This document shows, piece by piece, positions 1-8,384 of a DNA stretch of 50,068 bases. The notes beneath the pieces are model-generated. The model was not told where the DNA came from, ran no database searches, and saw only the letters and a program-made list of their open reading frames with translations. Numbering within the stretch: the first letter of the stretch is position 1; the number at the start of each line of letters is the position of its first letter. Position numbers and translations under genes: made by a program. The stretch is from Ilumatobacter sp. (GTDB lineage: Bacteria; Actinomycetota; Acidimicrobiia; Acidimicrobiales; Ilumatobacteraceae), in NCBI GenBank assembly GCA_018666235.1, contig JABJAB010000055.1, positions 1 to 50,068 of the forward strand, read 5' to 3'.

Positions 1-821
1 ACGGCAAGCCGAAGACCCACCAGCATCAGCACACTGCCGATAACAAGAGCCAAGCCGACCTCGCGAATCGCCACACGTCGTCGCTGCCCTGCGAGATACA
101 CCGCTGCGGCATAGAGCGCAACGACCACAACGAACAGAACAACATTCAGGGTCTCAATCAGACGCACGGCATCCTGCGCTGCGCCGAGCTCATCAGATTC
201 GACGATCGTGACCATGCCAACGTCTTCAGGCAGCTTGTCGAGGACGTCCAAAGACAGCCCGAACTCTTTGCCAACCTGCTTGACCAGCTCACCAAGGTCC
301 AAGGTGACAATACCGTCGGCGGTGGAAATGGCAGGCCCGGTGTCATCTCGGAGGATACGAACCAATGTCGCGTGCGCCGTTTCGTTCACGTCGGCCCACG
401 ACCCACGAACGAGGTCGGTATTGAGCAGTCGATCCACTCCGCCAGTGGCGGGCTCACGCAAGGCAGCCGCCAAGAGGCCACCCAACCCATCGAGATCTTC
501 GGGCAAGCGGGCGCTGAGTTCCTCGGCGACATCGACGGACTCGTAGAGCTCATCCACCAGATAGGCGGCCAACAGGCCGCGCACCTCGTCATCGGCGATG
601 AGTTCATCGGCCACTTCCACCCACTGATCGGTGTCGAGCAACTGCCGCTCGACCCAGACGTTGAGCCCGGACACGACTCCCAGCACCGTGGCGACCACGA
701 TCAGTGCGTGAATGACCCAACCGGGTGCGCGACGGCCCGACGTCGCCGCATCATCTGTCGCGGGGTTCTGGGTATCGCTACTCGCGTCAATCTCGTGATC
801 GTGTTCTTCCTGAAGCTCCAT
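1..821 (-). CDS. Membrane protein with large extracytoplasmic domain (3' end outside window)
   Basis: The minus strand reads open from an ATG at 821 to the window edge, about 273 codons, so the C-terminus is missing. The protein begins MELQEEHDHEIDASSD, has a first membrane segment around residues 33-55 (WVIHALIVVATVLGVVSGL), then an acidic soluble stretch of about 160 residues. At least two further hydrophobic segments follow (LNVVLFVVVVALYAAAVYLA and VALVIGSVLMLVGLRLA-like). The long loop between helix 1 and helix 2 is probably outside the membrane. The start lies 10 bases after the stop of the upstream AI-2E-type permease gene, so the two are probably co-transcribed. I do not recognise a family with a known function. 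The coding call is firm, the function unknown. Confidence 0.75.
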   Translation of the reverse strand, partial: MELQEEHDHEIDASSDTQNPATDDAATSGRRAPGWVIHALIVVATVLGVVSGLNVWVERQLLDTDQWVEVADELIADDEVRGLLAAYLVDELYESVDVAEELSARLPEDLDGLGGLLAAALREPATGGVDRLLNTDLVRGSWADVNETAHATLVRILRDDTGPAISTADGIVTLDLGELVKQVGKEFGLSLDVLDKLPEDVGMVTIVESDELGAAQDAVRLIETLNVVLFVVVVALYAAAVYLAGQRRRVAIREVGLALVIGSVLMLVGLRLA

Positions 822-831
822 CTGCTGGAAG

Positions 832-1929
832 CTAGTCGCTGGCGTGTTGCTCGTCGCCGATCTCCCCGGTCGCAGGCGGCTCGTATTGGCTGATCCGGCG
901 GGTGATCCGAATGGCCATGGCAAGAACCGGCGCCGAGAGCGTCGCCCCCAGCAACCCGGCCAACGATGCCCCGATCAGGGTCGAGATGATGTTCGCAATG
1001 GGATGGATGGCGAGTCGGTCGCTCGTGAGCTTCGTCGTCACCACGGTCTGCACCAGGTTCTGCACAATCAGGATGACCACGAGCAAGATGAGCGCTTCGG
1101 TCACGCCGGCGGACCCGAGCGCGACAAGGCAGGCAAAGACCGCCGAGAAAATCGCTCCGAGGTACGGGATGTACGAGGTCACGAACGTGACGAGCGCAAC
1201 GGTGAACGCCAACGGGACCCCGAGAGCGACCATCGTCGCACCGATAATGACCGCAGTGGTGAGACTGGACACCGTGAGCGCCGCGAAGCCCTGTCGGATC
1301 ACCGCGGTCGCGTCCCCGACGACCGTGATTCCCAGGTCCGGCGGTACTCCGAGGTGGCTCCCGACCCAATCTCGGAGTCGCACCCAGTCAACGAGGACGT
1401 AGTAGAGCAGGAACAGACACAGGAAGCTGCCGACCAGGAACGACACGACGCCAGAGAACGCCGTCGTAAACCAGCCGGCCAAACCAGGAATCAGGTCGAC
1501 GCCAAACTGCTTGCCCTGATCGAGCCAGTCGCCGGCCGCGCCTCCATCGACATCGAGGTCTTCCAGCCAATGATCGACACTTTCGAGACCGGCGGTGAGC
1601 TGGCGGCTGATCTCGTCGCCTTGGTCGATGATGCCGTTGACGGCAATCACCGCCGCCCCGACGATGACAACGACGATGGCGACGAGCACCAGCAGAGCTC
1701 CAACGCCGCGGGGCACCTTGCGTCGCTCCAACATGTCAACAAGCGGCGAGGCGAGCATTCCGATCACGACGGCGATCACGAGCGGTACGACCAGCCCCGA
1801 CACTGCCGCGAGGGCCGAGTAGCTGATCGCGGCGACTGCGGCGATGCCGATGATGAACCAGCTGGCTCGTCCCCAGCGGGTGAGGAGCGAAGTCATCGGC
1901 CCTGATTGCCGAAACGCGGGATCTTTCAT
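832..1929 (-). CDS. AI-2E family transporter (PerM-like permease)
   Basis: The product is an integral membrane protein of about 365 residues of the AI-2E/PerM permease family, whose members have been linked to autoinducer-2 or small-molecule/ion export. The architecture fits: two N-terminal hydrophobic helices, a helix pair rich in V/I/A, an amphipathic central region (DEISRQLTAGLESVDHWLED), then a C-terminal block of helices with the typical SYIPYLGAIFSAVFA and QNLVQTVV stretches. The open frame extends upstream to 2262, but that part runs under the divergent sulfatase and is not protein-like, so I take the ATG at 1929 (MKDPAFRQSG). A second ATG at 1896 (MTSLLTRWG) is an equally reasonable start; neither has a clear ribosome-binding site. 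The substrate cannot be inferred. Confidence 0.85.
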   Translation of the reverse strand: MKDPAFRQSGPMTSLLTRWGRASWFIIGIAAVAAISYSALAAVSGLVVPLVIAVVIGMLASPLVDMLERRKVPRGVGALLVLVAIVVVIVGAAVIAVNGIIDQGDEISRQLTAGLESVDHWLEDLDVDGGAAGDWLDQGKQFGVDLIPGLAGWFTTAFSGVVSFLVGSFLCLFLLYYVLVDWVRLRDWVGSHLGVPPDLGITVVGDATAVIRQGFAALTVSSLTTAVIIGATMVALGVPLAFTVALVTFVTSYIPYLGAIFSAVFACLVALGSAGVTEALILLVVILIVQNLVQTVVTTKLTSDRLAIHPIANIISTLIGASLAGLLGATLSAPVLAMAIRITRRISQYEPPATGEIGDEQHASD

Positions 1930-2086
1930 TGGGGTCCGCGCTGCAGTCGGGTCGGATTCACCATCGGCGTACCGTACAGCGGCGCGCCTTCCAGGTCGGC
2001 GCCGACTGGCATTGGGAAGATCGACGTGAGGGTGCTGTAAGTGCGCCCAGTTGCGCCGAACCGTTGGCGCCCGCAAGGAGCAGTAC

Positions 2087-4429
2087 ATGTCCACAAAATT
2101 CCGGGGCGTCGTCAACGAAGACATCCGCGATTCGGTCCCCGATTGGGGTCCGTACGAGCAACCCAAGCCTCCCGCCGGCGCACCCAACGTGTTGTACGTC
2201 GTGTGGGACGACGTCGGCTTTTCTGCGTTCAACTCGTTTGGCGGACCGGTGGAGACCCCCACGATGGACCGTATTGCAGAACGTGGGCTCCGCTACACCC
2301 AGTTCCACACCACCGCGCTGTGCTCACCATCGCGGGCCGCGATGCTCACCGGCCGGAACCACACCACCGTCGGCATGGCCTGCATCGGCGAGGCCACAAC
2401 GGGGTTCCCGAATTCCAACGGTCACATCCCGTTCGAAACGGCGACCATTTCTGAGGTGCTCGTCGACCAGGGGTACAACACCTACATGCTGGGCAAGTGG
2501 CACCTGTGCCCCGAAGACGAAATGAACCTGGCGTCGACAAAGCGCAACTGGCCACTGGGCCGCGGGTTCGAACGGTTCTACGGATTCCTCGGCGGCGAAA
2601 CGAGCCAATGGAATCCAGATCTCATCTACGACAACCACCCGGTGGAACAGCCAGCGCAGCCTGAAGACGGATACCACTTCAGCGCCGACATCGCTGACAA
2701 GGCGATCGAGTTCATCTCCGATGCGAAGCAGATCGCTCCGGACAAGCCGTTCTTCATGTACTACTGCCCTGGCGTGGCACACGCCCCACACCACGTCGCC
2801 CCCGAGTGGGCCGATCGGTACAAAGGTCAGTTCGATCAAGGATACGAAGCGGTGCGCGAGGAGACGATTGCGCGTCAGAAGGAAATGGGCATCGTTCCGC
2901 CCGACACCGATCTGTCTCCGATCAACCCACTCATCGATGCCACGAACCCCGACGGCAAGTCCTGGTCTGAGCTGGACGTGGTTCGCCCGTGGGACACGTT
3001 GGATGACGACGAAAAGCGGCTGTTCACCCGGATGGGCGAGGTCTACGCCGGCATGGTGACCCATACCGACTACGAACTCGGTCGCGTCATCGACTTTCTC
3101 GAGCAGTGCGGTGAGCTCGACAACACGATCATCGTCGTCATTTCAGACAACGGCGCCAGCGGCGAGGGCGGACCGAACGGATCGGTCAACGAAAACAAGT
3201 TCTTCAACGGTGTTCCGGACACGATGGAGGAGAACCTCAAGTACCTCGACGTGCTCGGCGGCCCAGAGACCTACAACCATTACGCCACGGGCTGGGCAAT
3301 GGCCTTCAACACCCCGCACAAAATGTGGAAGCGATACGCCTGGAACGGCGGCATCTGTGATCCGTTCATCATCAGCTGGCCCGACGGCATTGCGGCCCAG
3401 GGCGAGATTCGCGATCAGTATTGCCACGTCACCGATGTGACACCGACGGTCTACGAGATGCTCGGCCTCGAACTTCCCACTGAAGTCAAGGGATACACCC
3501 AGTGGGATCTCGAAGGCACCAGCATCAGCTACAGCTTCGATGATGCCGATGCCGAGACCCGAAAGGACACCCAGTTCTACTCGATGCTTGGCAGCCGCGA
3601 CCTCTACCACAAGGCTTGGAAGGCCAACACCGTCCATCCCACAATCGCCGACTGGAGCAATTTCAGCGCCGACGAATGGGCGCTGTACCACGTTGACGAA
3701 GACCGCAGCGAGACCCACAATCTGGCCGCGACACACCCGGAAAAGCTCGAACAGCTGAAAGCGTTGTGGTATCACGAAGCAGGCAAGTACCAGGGCTTTC
3801 CGCTCGAGGACCGCGGGCCCGTCGAGGTGCTCACGACTCCCCGGCCACAATTGGCGCCGCCGCGCGACCGCTACGTCTACAGACCGAACACCGCCGAGGT
3901 CCCCGAGGGCGCCGCGGCCAACGTCCGAAATCGGTCGTACAAGATTGCCGCCGAGGTCATCGTCGATACCGGCGACGCCCAAGGCGTCCTGTTCTCCCAC
4001 GGTGGCCGATTCGGTGGCCATGCACTCTTCGTCAAGGACTCACGACTGCACTACGTCTACAACTGGCTCGGAGAGCTCGAGCAAGAGATCGTCTCGGACG
4101 TCGACATCCCGACAGGCAACGTCATCCTCGGCATGTCGTTCGACAAGGAAGGCAACGACGAGCAACGGAGCGCAACCGGAACTGCCACGCTGTTCATCAA
4201 CGATGAGCAGGTCGGACAGCAATCCATCAAGACGCAGCCGGGCAAGTTCATGCTGGCAGGCGAAGGTCTCAATGTCGGCAAGGACCCAGGTGGCCCAGTC
4301 AGCACGACCGCCTACACGGCGCCGTTCGCATTCACGGGCGGAGCCATTCGCGAAGTGATCATCGACGTCAGCGGACAGGCCTACGTCGACCTGGAACTCG
4401 AAGCGATCGGGATGATGAGCCGCGACTGA
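2087..4429 (+). CDS. Arylsulfatase (type I, formylglycine-dependent)
   Basis: This 780-residue enzyme hydrolyses sulfate esters. The N-terminal sulfatase fold shows the metal-binding Asp pair at residues 41-42 (VVWDDVGF) and the maturation motif CSPSR beginning at Cys79, in the context TALCSPSRAAMLTGR. This Cys is the one converted to formylglycine in the CxPxR class. Asn/Asp-rich metal-site residues recur later (VVISDNGASGEGG). The last roughly 180 residues form a beta-rich region, as in long mycobacterial AtsD-type arylsulfatases, and the length is right for that group. The start is well defined: AAGGAG ends 6 bases before the ATG at 2087. I see no signal peptide, so the enzyme is probably cytoplasmic. 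No formylglycine-generating enzyme gene lies in the window. The substrate is unknown. Confidence 0.93.
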   Translation: MSTKFRGVVNEDIRDSVPDWGPYEQPKPPAGAPNVLYVVWDDVGFSAFNSFGGPVETPTMDRIAERGLRYTQFHTTALCSPSRAAMLTGRNHTTVGMACIGEATTGFPNSNGHIPFETATISEVLVDQGYNTYMLGKWHLCPEDEMNLASTKRNWPLGRGFERFYGFLGGETSQWNPDLIYDNHPVEQPAQPEDGYHFSADIADKAIEFISDAKQIAPDKPFFMYYCPGVAHAPHHVAPEWADRYKGQFDQGYEAVREETIARQKEMGIVPPDTDLSPINPLIDATNPDGKSWSELDVVRPWDTLDDDEKRLFTRMGEVYAGMVTHTDYELGRVIDFLEQCGELDNTIIVVISDNGASGEGGPNGSVNENKFFNGVPDTMEENLKYLDVLGGPETYNHYATGWAMAFNTPHKMWKRYAWNGGICDPFIISWPDGIAAQGEIRDQYCHVTDVTPTVYEMLGLELPTEVKGYTQWDLEGTSISYSFDDADAETRKDTQFYSMLGSRDLYHKAWKANTVHPTIADWSNFSADEWALYHVDEDRSETHNLAATHPEKLEQLKALWYHEAGKYQGFPLEDRGPVEVLTTPRPQLAPPRDRYVYRPNTAEVPEGAAANVRNRSYKIAAEVIVDTGDAQGVLFSHGGRFGGHALFVKDSRLHYVYNWLGELEQEIVSDVDIPTGNVILGMSFDKEGNDEQRSATGTATLFINDEQVGQQSIKTQPGKFMLAGEGLNVGKDPGGPVSTTAYTAPFAFTGGAIREVIIDVSGQAYVDLELEAIGMMSRD

Positions 4430-4445
4430 GTCGCAGCCGACTGGG

Positions 4446-4462
4446 GATCGCGTTCTGCGATC
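4446..4462. terminator. Hairpin between convergent genes
   Basis: GATCGC and GCGATC (4446-4451 and 4457-4462) form a 6-bp stem with a GTTCT loop, flanked by GGGG upstream and CCCCC downstream. It sits between the convergent sulfatase and phosphodiesterase genes and could act as a terminator in either direction. There is no T tract, so the call is tentative. Confidence 0.3.
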
Positions 4463-6680
4463 AAGCCCCCGGGGGCAAACGGTCAAACACGGAAGACACA
4501 GGCGCCTCCCGAGGCGCCTCCCAGGGCCGCGCGGCGTCTGGATCTGCTGCGGCGTGCAGCCAGCCCTTCAGGATGCCGTGAATTGATTCGGCACCGACGA
4601 TCGGTCCGTCGGGCAGCGCGAACGAACGCGGCGCCAGCAGGAACGGCTCCGCCTGCTTGCCGCCAAGCCCTCCGTGGAAGCCGATGAGTTCCTCGAAGGC
4701 TGCACCCTCGTCAGCTTCTGCATCGAAGAAACTGTTGACGAGAAGATCCGGGCAGTTCGCAAACGAATCGGTCCGTCGAACGTGGTCGGCGGCGTTCGGG
4801 CCGAATGGGACGAGCGGATCGGCCCCTTCGATTCGTCCGTCATCGAGGTAGTGCACACCGTGACGCCCGATGACGATCGAACCAACGGTCTCGGAGCGCA
4901 CGAGGACGAATCCGATCCCTGGATGGGCCGCCAAACTCCGAATCAGCCCGGGATGGCGCTCCGCCACCGTCTCGATCGTTGCCCGTCCGTCGATGTGGGG
5001 AAACGAAATCAGGCCGAGGTTGCCCGACGCCAAAACGACGACATCAGACGCCTCAGTGGGTGTCGTGTCGTTCCGACTCGCCGGGCCGAGCACGACCTCT
5101 CCGTCAGTCGTCCGACGGCGCATGATGACGCGTACGAGTCCGGAGAGCCGGCTGTCCTCACGTTGAATCGTGTCGCTGAAGACGCCGTTGACGTTGCCCC
5201 AGCCCTCATCCGAAAGTGCCGGGCTCTGCACGTCCTGGCCCTGTTCGACAAGCGAGGCGACGAGGTCGGGCAAGGTCGTTCCGTACCGCTGAAGGAACGT
5301 CGCCCCCTGAGTCTGACCATGATCCGACAAGACCACGACGTGGTAAGGACGGGGTGCTTCCGCAATGACCTGTTCGATTCGAGCAAGTTGCTGATCGAGG
5401 CGGAACAGCGTCTCCAGGGCATCGTGAGCTGCGATGCCCGAGTGATGTGCGACCTCGTCGTAGCCCACGAAATCCACGTACGCCGAGGGCACGCCACGGT
5501 AGATGTCGCTCAGCAGCGTGGACACCGTGATGTCGCGCAGCATCACCGTCGTCGCCGCGCGCAGCACGGGGTAGATGCCGCCTCGCTTGAGTCTCGGTTC
5601 CGTCTCTCGTCGGCGCGCTCGCCACGACGCGGCGATCTCACGTGCGACATCGGCGACACTGAGGACAATGAGACGAGTGAGCGCGTAGGGGCTCGACACG
5701 AAGTAGGTGAAGCCCTTGCCCGACGCTCGACCGCGATCGGTGACCGTGCTGAAGGTCAGCATCGAGTCGGGGCTGTCTCCGGAGAACACATTCGACCGCG
5801 ACACACCACCGTCGGCGAGCAGGCCGTGACCGTCCGAACGTCCACGCTCGATCTCGGCCGCGTCCTTCGGTCGATTCGATGTGAAAACCTTGCCCGTCTC
5901 TTTATCGAACCAGCGGAATGCCGGCATATCACTGTTGTCGCCATGCAGAATTCCGGCCTGGCTGGCCCCGGTCTGCGATGACAGATCACATTCCCATCCG
6001 GTGATTCGGTGCGTGCCAGACCTGATCCATGTCGCAAGCGTCGGTAAGTAACCGTCACTCAACGCACGCCGCAGCACCGATTCGGACAGACCATCGATTT
6101 GGATGAAGAGCACGCCAGGCACTTCGGTGACCTCGGGTTCTCCGAGCCGACGCACCATGCGGCGAATCGTGCGTCGCATCCACACCGCATCATCGTCGAG
6201 GGCGAGCAACTGGCCGGCAATTGCCGTCATCGCCGTCATCGCCAATGACGCCGCGACTGCCGTACCGAGATCCGACACGACAAAACCTGGGACGATGTCG
6301 GACGCGAGCATCAGAATCAGCCCGTTGGCCACCAATCCGAGCAGGCCTGCGGTCCAGAGGATCGCACCAGCGAGGTACCGCGCGACGAGCGGCCAGATCA
6401 CAGCGTTGACCGCAGCGAGAACAACGACGGCGCCGATCGCCGCCTTCCAACCTTCGACCGTCAGTCCCGGAAGGACCCAGGTCACCAGATACAGGCTGAG
6501 CGCGTTGACGATGAAGACGCCAATCAGGCGACCGATGTGGTTCCGGAGATGATCGACCGGAGCTCGATCGTTGTGGGGCAATCGATGGCGCACACAGCCG
6601 AGCGTAGGCCAGCGGCGATGCAGACGAAGTTTCAACTGGTTTTTCCACCCGCGACCCGTCTCGCCTGGCCATGAGTACAA
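4461..6680 (-). CDS. Membrane-anchored phosphodiesterase: holin-4-like N-terminal domain fused to an alkaline-phosphatase-superfamily domain
   Basis: The N-terminal part of this roughly 700-residue protein holds four hydrophobic helices resembling the phage-holin-4_2/YvlD family (FIVNALSLYLVTWVLPGL, then AVVVLAAVNAVIWPLVARYL and following). The rest is a type I phosphodiesterase/nucleotide pyrophosphatase-like domain: VLFIQIDGLSES supplies the first metal Asp, SSQTGASQAG the nucleophile region, YVDFVGYDEVAHHSG and VVLSDHGQTQG the remaining metal ligands. The most likely topology is a membrane anchor carrying an extracytoplasmic or membrane-surface hydrolase. The 5' end is uncertain. The first in-frame initiator is TTG at 6680, which lies under the -10-like element of the divergent small gene, with no good ribosome-binding site. 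GTG at about 6592 or TTG at about 6581 would start just before the first helix and are good alternatives. The substrate is unknown. Confidence 0.85.
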   Translation of the reverse strand: MYSWPGETGRGWKNQLKLRLHRRWPTLGCVRHRLPHNDRAPVDHLRNHIGRLIGVFIVNALSLYLVTWVLPGLTVEGWKAAIGAVVVLAAVNAVIWPLVARYLAGAILWTAGLLGLVANGLILMLASDIVPGFVVSDLGTAVAASLAMTAMTAIAGQLLALDDDAVWMRRTIRRMVRRLGEPEVTEVPGVLFIQIDGLSESVLRRALSDGYLPTLATWIRSGTHRITGWECDLSSQTGASQAGILHGDNSDMPAFRWFDKETGKVFTSNRPKDAAEIERGRSDGHGLLADGGVSRSNVFSGDSPDSMLTFSTVTDRGRASGKGFTYFVSSPYALTRLIVLSVADVAREIAASWRARRRETEPRLKRGGIYPVLRAATTVMLRDITVSTLLSDIYRGVPSAYVDFVGYDEVAHHSGIAAHDALETLFRLDQQLARIEQVIAEAPRPYHVVVLSDHGQTQGATFLQRYGTTLPDLVASLVEQGQDVQSPALSDEGWGNVNGVFSDTIQREDSRLSGLVRVIMRRRTTDGEVVLGPASRNDTTPTEASDVVVLASGNLGLISFPHIDGRATIETVAERHPGLIRSLAAHPGIGFVLVRSETVGSIVIGRHGVHYLDDGRIEGADPLVPFGPNAADHVRRTDSFANCPDLLVNSFFDAEADEGAAFEELIGFHGGLGGKQAEPFLLAPRSFALPDGPIVGAESIHGILKGWLHAAADPDAARPWEAPREAPVSSVFDRLPPGA

Positions 6681-6681
6681 T
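6676..6681 (+). promoter_or_regulatory. -10-like element for the small membrane protein gene
   Basis: TACAAT lies 37 bases before the ATG of the small gene, in a locally AT-rich stretch unlike its surroundings. No convincing -35 hexamer is present at the expected spacing, so only the -10 is proposed. Confidence 0.35.
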
Positions 6682-6718
6682 TTGTTGTGAAGAAGTACTC
6701 CGATCAGAAAGAAAAACT

Positions 6719-6928
6719 ATGAAGGTAAAAATTCCACTCGGCCTCCTGCTCCTCCTCGCATCTGCGATGGGCTACCTCATGGGCACCGAGGCTGGCCGCG
6801 AGCAGCGCGACAATCTCATCCGCATCATCCGTCGTCAGAACGACGTGATTGAAGCCGAAGCAGCGACCGAAGAGGTCGCCGAGTCGGCCGATGACGCCGC
6901 AGTCGACGCTTCTGCAACCGCTGACTGA
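6719..6928 (+). CDS. Small membrane-anchored protein, YtxH-like
   Basis: This 69-residue protein starts with one hydrophobic helix (IPLGLLLLLASAMGYLMG), followed by a basic stretch (REQRDNLIRIIRRQN) and an Ala/Glu/Asp-rich acidic tail. The GYLMGTEAGREQRDNL pattern is like the start of YtxH-type small membrane proteins, which have a single helix and a Gly-Arg motif at its cytoplasmic edge. The open frame begins earlier at 6671, but ATG 6719 is preferred because a purine-rich AGAAAGAAA precedes it and the helix then begins near the N-terminus. Function is unknown. It is transcribed away from the phosphodiesterase gene and stands alone before the CoA-transferase gene. Confidence 0.75.
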   Translation: MKVKIPLGLLLLLASAMGYLMGTEAGREQRDNLIRIIRRQNDVIEAEAATEEVAESADDAAVDASATAD

Positions 6929-6938
6929 CCGACTGCTG

Positions 6939-6997
6939 CTGCGGAGCGCTTCTGCGCTTCGCAGCGGTCACGGTGCCGGTGCGAGACTGCCGGCACC
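6939..6997 (+). terminator. Two consecutive hairpins after the small membrane protein gene
   Basis: Positions 6939-6949 and 6954-6964 form an 11-bp stem (one G-U pair) with a TTCT loop. Positions 6972-6979 and 6990-6997 form a second perfect 8-bp stem (GGTGCCGG/CCGGCACC). Neither is followed by a T run. They fill the gap between two co-directional genes and may terminate or attenuate transcription, or protect an mRNA end. Confidence 0.4.
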
Positions 6998-7015
6998 ACA
7001 CGAAGGGACCCTGAT

Positions 7016-8311
7016 ATGCGCAGACTCTCGCCGTCAGAAGCAGCGGGCATCATCAATCCAGTCGATTCGCTCTCAGTTCCTCTGGGCCCGGGAGTGCCCG
7101 GCGAGTTCATGCACGCACTCGACACTCGAGAAGACTTTGAGAACTTCGAGATCAACGGCGCGCTGCTCCCTGACCTTTTCGGCGTGTTCACGAAACCCGG
7201 CGTTTCGTACCGCTCCGGTTTCTACGGCCCCGCCGAGCGTTTCCTGATCAGCGCTGGCGTCGACGTGCAGTTCGTGCCCTCGGACTTTCGCGGCTTTATC
7301 AGCATGCTCGAAAGTGTGAAGTCGCGTGTCGTCGCAACCATGGCCTCGCCGCCCGACTCAGACGGCTGGATGAGCCTGTCGCTGCATGCCGGTGCACACG
7401 TTGCCGAACTGCAGCGGGCCGCTGCTGACCCCGACCGCATCTGCTTGGTCGAGACCAGTCCGCAGTTCCCGAGAACCTTCGGAATCGAACCCGAGCACCG
7501 GCACGCCCTCCACATCGACGATGTCGACATCGTGGTGGAGGGCAACTACACACCGATCAACCTCGCCGATGCCCCGACCACCGAGGTTGAAGAAGCCATC
7601 GCTGCGTTCGCGATTCCCTTCATCCCCGACGGAGCGACCCTGCAAACCGGCATCGGTGGTATCCCCAACACCATTGCGACCGCACTCGCCGAGGGACCGG
7701 GCTCTGGATACGGCATTCATTCCGAGATGTTCACGAGCGGCTTGATGCGCCTCTGCCAAGCCGGCAAGGTCGCCAACGATCACAAAGGCATCTATGACGG
7801 CTATTCGGTGACAACGTTCGCCGCCGGCATCCCCGAGCTCTACGAATGGCTCGACGGCAATCAGGACGTCCGGTTTCTGCCGGTCGAAATCATCAACTCC
7901 CCCGAGGTGATCAGCCGCAACCGGCAGATGATCACCATCAACGGAGCCATGGCCGTTGATCTGTCAGGTCAGATCACGGCCGACACCATCGACGGCAGAC
8001 AATTCTCCGGCATCGGAGGCCATGAAGACTTCGTCGCCGGCGCCGCGCTCGAACTGAGCGATCGATCTTTGGTCTGCCTCCCGTCAACCACATCGGTGGA
8101 CGGTCAGATGGTGTCGCGGATCACGCCCAAGCTGTCGGCAGGTTCGATCGTGACCACGCCGCGACACATGGTCGACGTGGTCATCACCGAATACGGTGTC
8201 GCTGAGCTGCGCGGCCTCACCGTGCGCGAGCGGGCGCGGGCGCTCGCCACCATCGGACATCCTGAGTTTCGCGATGAACTCCTCGCCGTTGCCGAGGTCT
8301 GGCCGACCTGA
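7016..8311 (+). CDS. Acetyl-CoA hydrolase/transferase family protein (4-hydroxybutyrate CoA-transferase-like)
   Basis: This 431-residue enzyme should move CoA between acyl groups or hydrolyse acyl-CoA in the cytoplasm. It has the two Rossmann-like CoA-transferase halves. The second half carries LQTGIGGIPNTIATAL and then GIHSEM with Glu237, which by position corresponds to the catalytic glutamate of 4-hydroxybutyrate CoA-transferases. GSIVTTPRHMVDVVITEYGVAELRG near the C-terminus is also a family hallmark. The length is typical. The ATG at 7016 is preceded by GAAGGGA at 7002-7008. The donor and acceptor acids cannot be read from sequence. No butyrate or propionate pathway genes adjoin it. Confidence 0.9.
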   Translation: MRRLSPSEAAGIINPVDSLSVPLGPGVPGEFMHALDTREDFENFEINGALLPDLFGVFTKPGVSYRSGFYGPAERFLISAGVDVQFVPSDFRGFISMLESVKSRVVATMASPPDSDGWMSLSLHAGAHVAELQRAAADPDRICLVETSPQFPRTFGIEPEHRHALHIDDVDIVVEGNYTPINLADAPTTEVEEAIAAFAIPFIPDGATLQTGIGGIPNTIATALAEGPGSGYGIHSEMFTSGLMRLCQAGKVANDHKGIYDGYSVTTFAAGIPELYEWLDGNQDVRFLPVEIINSPEVISRNRQMITINGAMAVDLSGQITADTIDGRQFSGIGGHEDFVAGAALELSDRSLVCLPSTTSVDGQMVSRITPKLSAGSIVTTPRHMVDVVITEYGVAELRGLTVRERARALATIGHPEFRDELLAVAEVWPT

Positions 8312-8384
8312 TTCGCGACGCTGGTCCGGATCACTCGTCCAGATCAGCACCTCCGACAAGCCCTTTGGTAGCGTCTGGGTCTTC

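Noticed and set aside
844..1905. Long plus-strand frame opposite the AI-2E permease gene
   Set aside because: The translation is Asp/Arg/His-rich with no fold pattern, while the minus strand encodes a recognisable family. The same holds for the long frames antisense to the phosphodiesterase, GDH, fbiC, acetoacetyl-CoA synthetase, cimA, dinB and AarF genes.
4461..6680. Prophage remnant, because of the holin-like domain
   Set aside because: No lysin, tail, integrase or attachment sites are nearby, and this holin-4-type domain is common in chromosomal proteins.
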